Shown piece by piece: positions 1 to 5,328 of a stretch of DNA of 12,349 nt; within the stretch, counting starts at the first letter, position 1; each line of letters opens with the position of its first letter. Both the position numbers and the translations under genes were made by a program. The stretch is from Pseudomonadota bacterium. GTDB taxonomy: Bacteria > Pseudomonadota > Alphaproteobacteria > Azospirillales > Azospirillaceae. Where the stretch lies: the NCBI GenBank assembly GCA_023412175.1, contig JAEYOB010000258.1, positions 1 through 12,349 of the forward strand. The letters run 5' to 3'. The notes beneath the pieces were generated by a model. The model saw only the letters and a program-made list of their open reading frames with translations, did no database searches and was not told the DNA's origin.

Positions 1-653
1 GTGCCCTGGAGAGGCGGGCGGACGAGCTGCGGCGTGATGGCGCCACGGCCCTCTTCGCGGCCATTGACGGCCGCCCCGCCGGTGTCATCGCCGTCGCCGA
101 TCCGGTAAAGGCGTCGACTCCGCAGGCCCTCGACACGCTGCGCGCCGACGGCGTCCGCATCGTCATGCTGACCGGCGATAATCGGACGACGGCCGAGGCG
201 GTGGCGCGGAGGCTGGGCATCACGGACGTCGAGGCGGAGGTGTTGCCCGACCAAAAGCACCAAGTCGTGCGGCGCCTGAAGTCCGAGGGGCGGGTGGTGG
301 CGATGGCCGGCGACGGCGTGAACGACGCCCCGGCGCTCGCCGAAGCCGATATCGGCGTCGCCATGGGCACCGGCACCGATGTGGCGATCCAGAGCGCCGG
401 CGTTACTCTGGTTAAGGGCGACCTCGCCGGCATCGCACGGGCGCGAGTGCTCAGTCGGGTGACCATGAGGAACATCCGGCAGAACCTGTTCCTGGCATTC
501 GTCTACAACGCGCTGGGCGTGCCAGTCGCCGCGGGTGTGTTCTACCCGGTGTTTGGATGGACGCTGAGCCCGATCATAGCGGCGGCGGCCATGGCGCTGA
601 GTTCCGTCAGCGTGATTGGGAATGCCCTACGGCTACGGACGCTTCGCCTGTAG
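1..653 (+). CDS. copA: Cu(+)-translocating P1B-type ATPase, C-terminal part (5' end outside window)
   Basis: This is the last ~216 codons of a heavy-metal P-type ATPase, an inner-membrane pump that uses ATP to export Cu(I) (possibly Ag(I)). The reading frame is open from base 3 and ends at TAG 651-653. Visible motifs are TGDN of the P/N-domain region (171-182), the hinge motif GDGVND that binds Mg2+ (309-326), and a final pair of membrane helices. The first of these carries the YN of helix 7 (F-V-Y-N-A-L-G-V-P) and the second carries MALSSVSV of helix 8. The YN plus M-x-x-S-S pair is the P1B-1 metal-site signature, which favours Cu(I)/Ag(I) over Zn, Cd or Co. The protein ends shortly after the N-A-L-R-L-R that commonly closes CopA-type pumps, so the 3' end looks intact. 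Heavy-metal pumps are frequent cargo of transposons, and a resolvase relic follows. The family assignment is secure; CopA versus a silver-type paralogue (SilP, ActP) cannot be settled from this fragment. Confidence 0.93.
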   Translation, partial: ALERRADELRRDGATALFAAIDGRPAGVIAVADPVKASTPQALDTLRADGVRIVMLTGDNRTTAEAVARRLGITDVEAEVLPDQKHQVVRRLKSEGRVVAMAGDGVNDAPALAEADIGVAMGTGTDVAIQSAGVTLVKGDLAGIARARVLSRVTMRNIRQNLFLAFVYNALGVPVAAGVFYPVFGWTLSPIIAAAAMALSSVSVIGNALRLRTLRL

Positions 654-732
654 TCCAGCAACGGCAGAAATCCAGATCTGCCTTTGACGTTGTATCTTGC
701 CAAGGCGCCTGACTGTGCTGCGCTCAGGCGAT

Positions 733-756
733 CGGGCGCCCTCATGAGGGCGCCCG
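733..756. repeat. 24-bp perfect palindrome between ATPase and resolvase relic
   Basis: The half-site CGGGCGCCCTCA is followed without a spacer by its exact reverse complement. It lies 80 bases after the ATPase stop and about 10 bases before resolvase homology begins. A loopless perfect palindrome of this length could fold as a strong hairpin. There is no T-run after it on the plus strand, so it is not a classical intrinsic terminator. It may still act as a 3' hairpin for the ATPase mRNA, or mark a recombination junction. The repeat itself is certain; its role is inference. The rest of 654-766 holds nothing recognisable. Confidence 0.8.
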
Positions 757-766
757 GTGCGGGCGG

Positions 767-1190
767 GATCCCATCCTGGTGACGGAACTGTCCTGTTGTG
801 GCCGCAGCACGCTGGATCTGTTGAAAACGCTGCGCGAGCTGGAGGCGCGCCGCGTGTCGGTGATGGCGCTGAACGGCATGACCTTTGACCTCGGCACCGC
901 CGCCGGTCGGATGTTCGCGACGCTGCTGGTGGGAATCTCGGAGTTCGAACGCGATCGGCTGCGTGAACGCGTCCGTTCCGGCCTTGCCGCGGCCAAGGCT
1001 CGTGGGAAAGCGCTCGGCCGGCAGACGGGGCGACGGCCAAAATCAGAGCGGCTTGCCCAAGGTTTTGGCACTGGTTGACGCCGGTCGGAGCTATCGGCTG
1101 ATCGGCCGGGAGCTGGGACTTAGCAAGAACACCGTGGCCAGCATCGTGAAGCGGCACCACATACCGGAAATCAAGAGCGAGGAGCGATGA
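767..1190 (+). pseudogene. Tn3-type serine resolvase/invertase, 5'-truncated and frameshifted remnant
   Basis: Translation from about 767 matches the middle and end of Tn3-family resolvases (TnpR, site-specific serine recombinases that resolve cointegrates). Visible are GRSTLDLLKTL, then a T-F-D-L segment, then the FERDRLRERVRSGLAAAKARGK core of the long E helix, then LGRQTGRRPKS. The N-terminal catalytic region with the active-site Ser is absent: homology starts just after the palindrome at 733-756. The usual L-D-R-L before GRST has become E-L-S-C-C. At about 1055 the frame breaks: the first frame runs to TGA 1076-1078, while the C-terminal helix-turn-helix (PKVLALVDAGRSYRLIGREL, then GLSKNTVASIVKRH) continues in another frame to TGA 1188-1190. 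Comparing L-A-P-K-V with the bases, two nucleotides seem to be missing in the Ala codon. No active recombinase can be made. It is most likely the relic of a transposon that once carried the ATPase or a neighbour. Confidence 0.85.
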
Positions 1191-1420
1191 ACCAACGCCT
1201 GCGGCAACTACCGGCTGGCCCTTATCGCAAAGCTGAATTCCAGGAAGAGGCCCGGGACAACGTGGTCAGTCTTATTGCTGAAATGTCGAGATCGGGTCAG
1301 CTTTATAGTGGAAACGGGAGCAAGCTGATTCCGCGGGCGCAAGGCGTTTCGATGGTTTGGCTAGGTCAGTCTTATCGTCGCCCAACAGCCGTCGCGGTTC
1401 GATGCTTCATCAAAGGCTGA
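1187..1420 (+). CDS. Small hypothetical protein overlapping the resolvase stop
   Basis: This is a 77-codon ORF of unrecognised function. Its ATG overlaps the TGA of the resolvase relic (ATGA at 1187-1190), an arrangement typical of translational coupling, and AGGAG at 1180-1184 lies only 2 bases from the ATG, which is close for a Shine-Dalgarno. The first ~36 residues (start MNQRLRQLPAGPYRKAEF, then E-E-A-R-D-N-V-V-S-L-I-A-E-M) read like a real helical protein. The remainder, from about 1295, looks random and may lie beyond a deletion point. No signal peptide or membrane segment is visible. It may be the start of a small gene that accompanied the resolvase and is now fused to unrelated sequence. 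Confidence 0.35.
   Translation: MNQRLRQLPAGPYRKAEFQEEARDNVVSLIAEMSRSGQLYSGNGSKLIPRAQGVSMVWLGQSYRRPTAVAVRCFIKG
1264..1375. repeat. 12-bp direct repeat, copies 100 bases apart
   Basis: GGTCAGTCTTAT occurs at 1264-1275 and again at 1364-1375. A partly similar copy (GGTCAGCTTTAT) lies at 1295-1306. The spacing of the exact copies is 100 bases. They sit in the ill-defined stretch after the resolvase relic and may be traces of an insertion or of binding sites. No element ends could be recognised, and 1421-1491 holds nothing I can identify. Confidence 0.4.
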
Positions 1421-1491
1421 CATGTGCTGGATCAAGGACGAGTGGCGCAAACTGAAATTGCCAGACTGACACCTCACGAACGAGGATTCGA

Positions 1492-2010
1492 TCATGACCG
1501 CCCAGCTCGACCTTGGTGCGGTCGGGCGTCGCCGCTTCTCCTGCACCGCACCACATAGCGCGCCGCGAAGCGGATGGCGTCCCCGCCATCCTCCGCGAAG
1601 CCGCGGACGACGATGCGAGCGACGCCCTGCCCCCGCATGATCGTGGAGAGCCGAGCGTCCGTCCAGCAGGCATCGACGCGCAACACGTCTCCCGGATAGA
1701 CCGGACGGGCAGCCGTGATCCCGTCTATGCCCAGGTCACAGACGATGGCCACGCTCCGGATCGCCCTGACCATGCACCCCATGCACATGGCCAGCGTGTG
1801 CAGGAAGGGAGCTGCGGTGCGGCCGAACACCGAATCCGCCGTCGCGTCGGCGTCGAGATGGAAGGGATGAGGGGAGTAATGCGCCGCGAAGGCTGTCACC
1901 TCCTCGGCGTCCGCACGGACGATTCCGCAATGGAACGGCACGCCGACGGCAAGATCCTCCAGATGCATCATGGGTTCGGCTGCCGGAACGGGATGGGGAG
2001 CATCTTGCAT
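1492..2010 (-). CDS. MaoC-like (hot-dog fold) dehydratase domain protein lacking the usual catalytic Asp
   Basis: This 172-aa single-domain protein resembles MaoC/NodN-type enoyl-CoA hydratase-like proteins: M-H-L-E-D-L-A-V-G near residue 15-23, A-E-E-V-T-A-F-A around 35-42, then P-H-P-F-H-L-D around 47-53, and V-F-G-R-T near 61-65. In the family the hydratase motif is usually D-P-x-P-F-H, with the Asp and the His acting on the enoyl thioester. Here the Asp position is Ser46 (Y-S-P-H-P-F-H) while His51 is kept. The enzyme may therefore be inactive as a hydratase or act on another thioester. The chosen start is ATG 2010-2008, with an AGGGG-like sequence upstream. An in-frame ATG at 2073, an ATG further out at 2178, and internal ATGs at 1971/1968 are alternatives. 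It is divergent from the secreted-protein gene, with their starts about 166 bases apart. No pathway partner is present. The family call is good; substrate unknown. Confidence 0.75.
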   Translation of the reverse strand: MQDAPHPVPAAEPMMHLEDLAVGVPFHCGIVRADAEEVTAFAAHYSPHPFHLDADATADSVFGRTAAPFLHTLAMCMGCMVRAIRSVAIVCDLGIDGITAARPVYPGDVLRVDACWTDARLSTIMRGQGVARIVVRGFAEDGGDAIRFAARYVVRCRRSGDARPHQGRAGRS

Positions 2011-2176
2011 GAAGCCGATGCTGCCCCTGGGGCGTACGACCGGCAATGCGGATGATCCGTATCCTGCCTTCATGCAGCCCGATGGCTGTGGCCGCTGAGA
2101 TGTGAATGTGGGTGCTCGAAAGAATCGTGCCTGCCTTCCTATTCTCACCGAAGTCACGCAGCCAGGAGGGAGGCTC

Positions 2177-3022
2177 ATGTCCGTTCATCTTGCCGTTCAA
2201 CCAGGAGCATTTGACATCGCCGCCGCTCTGGCAGCCGCCGTCCTGATCGCCCTGCCGTCGCCCGCCGGCGCACAGACCGGCAGTCCCAGCCAGAACTACC
2301 TGACGCTCGAGCAGAAGCGGAACGAGCAGATCCTCTACCCCTACCGCGACACCCAGCAGTGCTACATGGTGGACAACCCCAAAGGCACCAGCCTGTTCGT
2401 GCCGTACAAGACCGTCGGTGAGTGGGAGAAGTTCAAGGCTGCAGCGCCCGGGCTGGGGCGCACCGTCGCCAAGTGCTGCCCGGCCACGACGGTTAATCTG
2501 TGTGGAAACACTTATAATCTTCCGAGCACGCGCGATGGAAAGTCACACAGTATAACGACCAATGTTGTGCTCGATACCAATCGCACCTATCGTGCTCAAT
2601 GTACAAATTACGCATACGCCAGCCAGACAATAACAGGGATCAAGCCGTCCACAACGGCTTCTGGCGTCCTGTATGCTCCGCCTGTCAGCATCCCTGGGAA
2701 TATCTGGATCATGCGGTTTGCAGCGAGAACTCCAACAGCAACCACGTCGTTTAGCTATCAATGCAATGGGCACTCTTGGCAAGTTGCTACGAGCGGATCG
2801 TGTACCCAGCTCTTGCCGGCATCATATATGGAATTTGTTGAAGGGTATAATTGCTGGACAGACAACAATACAGCGACATCAAGCCCGACCAGCTCTTTTT
2901 GTCAGTCCCATGTCGGCGGGGCTCCGGCTGCTTGGAAGTACGACACTTGGGGCAATCCAATGACTTACGCGTATGGCAAGAACCGTCCCCTCCGAGGCTG
3001 TGAGAACTTTCAAGCCGAGTAA
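2177..3022 (+). CDS. Cysteine-rich hypothetical secreted protein
   Basis: This 281-aa protein has no function I recognise. The start is ATG 2177, decided by the strong Shine-Dalgarno AGGAGGGAGG at 2164-2173; the open frame extends upstream to 2102 but without a ribosome site. Residues ~12-32 form a hydrophobic stretch (I-A-A-A-L-A-A-A-V-L-I-A-L) ending in A-G-A before Gln, a plausible signal peptidase I site, so export is likely although the n-region has few basic residues. The predicted mature part has ten cysteines, an even number that suits disulfide bonds in the periplasm or outside the cell, and is rich in Thr, Ser, Asn, Tyr and aromatic residues. The segment S-L-F-V-P-Y-K-T-V-G-E-W-E-K-F resembles short VPTKT-x-x-EW-type motifs that I recall from other exported alphaproteobacterial proteins, but this is from memory only. 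The first ~105 codons are GC-rich like the surroundings, while from about 2490 the gene drops to about 50% GC, suggesting a chimera or recent import. Confidence 0.7.
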   Translation: MSVHLAVQPGAFDIAAALAAAVLIALPSPAGAQTGSPSQNYLTLEQKRNEQILYPYRDTQQCYMVDNPKGTSLFVPYKTVGEWEKFKAAAPGLGRTVAKCCPATTVNLCGNTYNLPSTRDGKSHSITTNVVLDTNRTYRAQCTNYAYASQTITGIKPSTTASGVLYAPPVSIPGNIWIMRFAARTPTATTSFSYQCNGHSWQVATSGSCTQLLPASYMEFVEGYNCWTDNNTATSSPTSSFCQSHVGGAPAAWKYDTWGNPMTYAYGKNRPLRGCENFQAE

Positions 3023-3035
3023 CGCTTAACAATAT

Positions 3036-3121
3036 GAGCCGATGGACCTTTGGTATGTCGTTGGCTCAGGCCGGTAGCCCGCTGCCGTCCAAGACGTGCG
3101 ACCGATAAATTCCATCGGCTC
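3036..3121. repeat. 11-bp inverted repeat in the convergent gap after the secreted-protein gene
   Basis: GAGCCGATGGA at 3036-3046 pairs exactly with TCCATCGGCTC at 3111-3121, leaving a 64-base loop. The pair fills most of the gap between two convergent genes (stops at 3022 and 3137). The left arm can alternatively pair with GGCTCA at 3063-3068 through TGAGCC. There is no T-run, so an ordinary rho-independent terminator is not supported. It could be a weak bidirectional 3' hairpin or the ends of a very small mobile element. Confidence 0.6.
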
Positions 3122-3134
3122 GGACCACAGGAAG

Positions 3135-4516
3135 CTAATGCACGGTGCCTTCGGCCACGACGGCCGTACGCTGGAGACGTGAGGCCCCTCGACAAGCAGC
3201 AATGACCAGCACCACGGGCATCAGCCAGACCACCCGCGACTGGTAGCGGTCGAAAGGCGCATTGAGGATGCCCATGACGGCCGCGTTCGAAATGATCCAC
3301 ATGAGAGCGAACGACGCAAAGCCGGATAGGGGATCCTTGCGGAGGAAGAGGCCGATCGCCACCAGCCCAACGGTCCCGACAATCGCGATCCAAGCAACCG
3401 GCACGATAATGGCGTTGAAATCCGGCACCTGCAGCGTTCCGGCTCGCTGCCGGCTGGCGCTGTAAGCGCTGTACTCTGCCGGCAGATAGGTGCGTATGGC
3501 AGCAGGCGGGCCAGTAAGACCCGGTTGGTTGTGCGATCCCAAGCCCATTCCGAGATGGACCATCCGAAACTGCTCCAGAGCCGCGCGCAAGGCAGCCTCC
3601 ACCTGCATACCTGCATAGTGCCTGTTCGCATCGTCGATAATCGGTCCAAGCCTCTCCCGTGAGGCATCGACGCCGCCAAGATCGTGCAGCGGGCTATCCG
3701 GCGCGAAAATGAAGTGATCCGGTGCCGTAGATAGCCGGTTTCGGTGCTGGCACAGGGCGTAATCCGTGACGTCACAACGCTCATCAAGAAGGCGCTGCAC
3801 CACCCCGAAGCGGACGAGCCGTGCCATGGTCCAGGCGTGGCTTTCGGTCGTCAAGGCGAAGGCTCCGTTGGCTTGCCAGTTCAGACCGCACACCGAAAGC
3901 GTGACAGCAATCGCGACGACAAGAACGGCAGCTGCCGGACGAATAACCGGCCTCAACGGCCCACCGAGCAGCCAACGCCCGATCAAGCCGAGCAGCAAGC
4001 CGCCGACCACTACGATCACATTGGCCACGTGACAGGCCATTCCAAGCGCCAGTGCAGCCAGCATCGCGCCGCGCCCTAAACGGGTTGCGGACTGCGCCGG
4101 AGCCAGCACCAGCAGGTACACCAGGATCCCCAGGATGCCGGCAAACATGTCGGGCATGAGCCGAGATGCAAACCAAGGGAGAGGGGTTAAAAAAGCCGAT
4201 ACCAAGACAGCGAGAAGGAATGTCGCCGTTTGCCATTTCGGGAGCATTCTGCACACAAGGGCGTACAGCGTAGCGGAGATGAGCAGGCATTGAAACGCAA
4301 TGACAGTCCACAATGTCTGCTGACCGGACAATAAACCTACAAAAAAGGGTAGAAGCTCGGCCGTCTGGCTTCAACAGTGCCGTGAAATGCCGAGGCGATA
4401 TAGCCGGCGCTGTCGGCAGCCAGAATAGGATAGCCGTTATATAGCCCAATCCAACCTATAATCACCGAACCTGCAGCTATTAAGCCAACTTGCCCCAGTA
4501 ATCTCATTATTGTCAT
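3135..4516 (-). CDS. Polytopic GT-C-like membrane protein, interrupted by a -1 frameshift
   Basis: Read across a frame change, this is a ~460-aa integral membrane protein. The first frame starts at ATG 4516 and gives 59 residues (one TM helix, then L-Y-N-G-Y-P-I-L-A-A-D-S-A-G-Y-I) before TAG 4339-4337. The second frame continues the same protein from about 4340 to TAG 3137-3135. Together there are about ten hydrophobic helices and a large hydrophilic region between roughly residues 210 and 360. The N-terminal N-G-Y-P...D-S-x-x-Y-I, the Pro-rich R-R-P-S-F-Y-P-F-F and the S-R-L-M-P-D-M-F-A segment, plus D-R-Y-Q-S-R-V-V-W near the end, are reminiscent of GT-C membrane glycosyltransferases and related proteins using polyprenyl-linked sugars; the function is not established. 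The break lies at A6 on the plus strand (4341-4346). A second in-frame ATG at 4507 is possible. It may be a pseudogene, a sequencing error or a frameshifting gene. Its GC is lower than its flanks. Confidence 0.7.
4340..4347 (-). other. Slippery heptamer / T6 run at the frame change
   Basis: On the minus strand the zero-frame codons are CCT TTT TTG TAG. T TTT TTG fits the X XXY YYZ pattern for -1 ribosomal slippage, and slipping back one base there re-enters exactly the downstream frame (GTA GGT TTA TTG TCC), giving P-F-L/F-V-G-L-L-S-G-Q-Q. The stop codon immediately following would favour pausing. A lost T in a T7 run or a sequencing error would look the same. Confidence 0.55.
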
Positions 4517-4544
4517 TTAAAGAAACGCCCTCTTTATTGCAGTT

Positions 4545-4595
4545 TCATTCAAAATTGAGGTTCTGCAGGATCTGCGTGCTGCCAAGGATCGGCAT
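4545..4595 (-). pseudogene. Orphan 16-codon gene start with strong Shine-Dalgarno (possible truncated gene)
   Basis: ATG 4595-4593 is preceded on the minus strand by GGGAGGA with about 4 bases of spacing, a strong ribosome site, and begins 24 bases after the stop of the 4620-5033 gene in the same direction. It encodes only MPILGSTQILQNLNFE before TGA 4547-4545. The sequence reads like the true N-terminus of a larger protein and stops exactly where the DNA becomes AT-rich (4501-4560 is 19/60 GC). My inference is that the rest of the gene was replaced by the lower-GC segment carrying the membrane protein. A leader peptide for that gene is the alternative. Confidence 0.4.
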
Positions 4596-4619
4596 GCGTC
4601 CTCCCGTCCTGGTATCGCT

Positions 4620-5033
4620 TTACACTGCGCCGATGGTCGAGGTGCACACCGCCGCCCGAACCGCCAGGGGCTGGTCCAGCCGGTCGATCGAGGCGACAAG
4701 CACCCAGTCGGCACGTGGTGGCGCCGACGGCACCCAGCCCTCGCGCGCGGCTGTGCCGCCATCGAACCGGCAGCCCGGGTTGAGCAGCGGGTCGAGGCGG
4801 CCATAGGCCACGGCATCCCAAGCGGCGGCGGCATCCCGGGCGAGGCCGCAGAAGCGCAGGCGGGGACCGGTCGGTGTCGGCGTTTCGACGACCGCCGCAA
4901 GAAGTCCCTGCACCTGCTCCAGCAGCGTCCGCTCCTCCGGGAGGACAAGCAACGCCGGCGGCGTCGGCTCCACGGCCGGCCGCTCGGATTCGTGCGGAAG
5001 GTATTGGACCGGAAAGGTCTGCCAGTCTATCAT
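4620..5033 (-). CDS. Hypothetical protein, 137 aa
   Basis: I do not recognise this protein. It is a GC-rich ORF ending at TAA 4622-4620. The chosen start is ATG 5033 (MIDWQTFPVQYLPHE); a TTG at 5069 would add 12 residues, and neither has a clear Shine-Dalgarno. It contains a Pro/Glu-rich stretch (residues ~15-35), a possible amphipathic helix around E-R-T-L-L-E-Q-V-Q-G-L-L, and an ordered-looking Trp/Asp-rich C-terminal half with W-V-L-V-A-S-I-D-R-L. No signal peptide or membrane helix is visible, so it is probably cytoplasmic. It is divergent from the giant gene at 5329 and has the same high GC, so it may belong to the same element. It reads in the same direction as the 16-codon orphan start that follows it. 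Confidence 0.5.
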   Translation of the reverse strand: MIDWQTFPVQYLPHESERPAVEPTPPALLVLPEERTLLEQVQGLLAAVVETPTPTGPRLRFCGLARDAAAAWDAVAYGRLDPLLNPGCRFDGGTAAREGWVPSAPPRADWVLVASIDRLDQPLAVRAAVCTSTIGAV

Positions 5034-5136
5034 GGGCTTAGCTGCTATGATCGTGGGGTTATTGCACAAAAATCGCGACGATGCGAGTGCCGGAGCAATC
5101 CAGCACGCCCGAAAGTGGTAACGTCACTTTTACCCC

Positions 5137-5166
5137 CAGGTGCCGGCGACGCCGGAGGAGCACCTG
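5137..5166 (+). repeat. GC-rich hairpin with AGGAG bulge upstream of the giant gene
   Basis: CAGGTG (5137-5142) pairs with CACCTG (5161-5166), and inside it CCGGCG (5143-5148) pairs with CGCCGG (5150-5155) around a single A. The five bases AGGAG (5156-5160) are left as a bulge on the right arm. AGGAG is a Shine-Dalgarno-like sequence and lies 12 bases before ATG 5173. The structure sits 162 bases before the giant gene's ATG in a divergent intergenic region. It could be an operator, an RNA regulatory hairpin or chance in GC-rich DNA. Confidence 0.5.
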
Positions 5167-5172
5167 ACGGGC

Positions 5173-5307
5173 ATGGGCGGATTGGAACGCAGCCGCGCCG
5201 CAACGCACGCGCAGTACCCCGAGACGTATCGGCAACAGGACAATCCCGTGGGATGCCGCCCGGAACGGCCGCATCCCGCACACAGCCCGCGGCCGGGGAT
5301 GCCGTGA
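5173..5307 (+). CDS. Possible small upstream ORF (44 codons) in frame with the giant gene
   Basis: ATG 5173 opens a 44-codon ORF ending at TGA 5305-5307, 21 bases before the giant gene's ATG and in the same frame. The frame is open back to TAA 5119, and the reading from there (F-Y-P-Q-V-P-A-T-P-E-E-H-L-T-G-M-G-G-L) looks protein-like, as does T-H-A-Q-Y-P-E-T-Y-R-Q-Q, before degenerating into Pro/Arg-rich text. A GTG at 5140 is an alternative start. AGGAG lies 12 bases before the ATG, rather far. It may be a leader peptide, a relic of a small gene, or meaningless. I know of no family match. Confidence 0.25.
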   Translation: MGGLERSRAATHAQYPETYRQQDNPVGCRPERPHPAHSPRPGMP

Positions 5308-5328
5308 CCGTCGGGCAGGGGGAACGAG

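Noticed and set aside
654..1490. Complete Tn3-family transposon around the resolvase relic
   Set aside because: No transposase and no recognisable 38-bp terminal inverted repeats were found; only the resolvase remnant is supported.
1513..2055. 180-codon plus-strand frame over the MaoC gene
   Set aside because: The minus strand gives a clear MaoC-like protein; the plus translation is His/Asp/Arg-rich and resembles nothing.
3024..3066. Integron attC site after the secreted-protein gene
   Set aside because: GCTTAAC at 3024-3030 fits the RYYYAAC half just after the stop, but no GTTRRRY partner is present (nearest is GTTGGCT at 3060-3066) and the arms do not pair as an attC should. No integrase is in the window.
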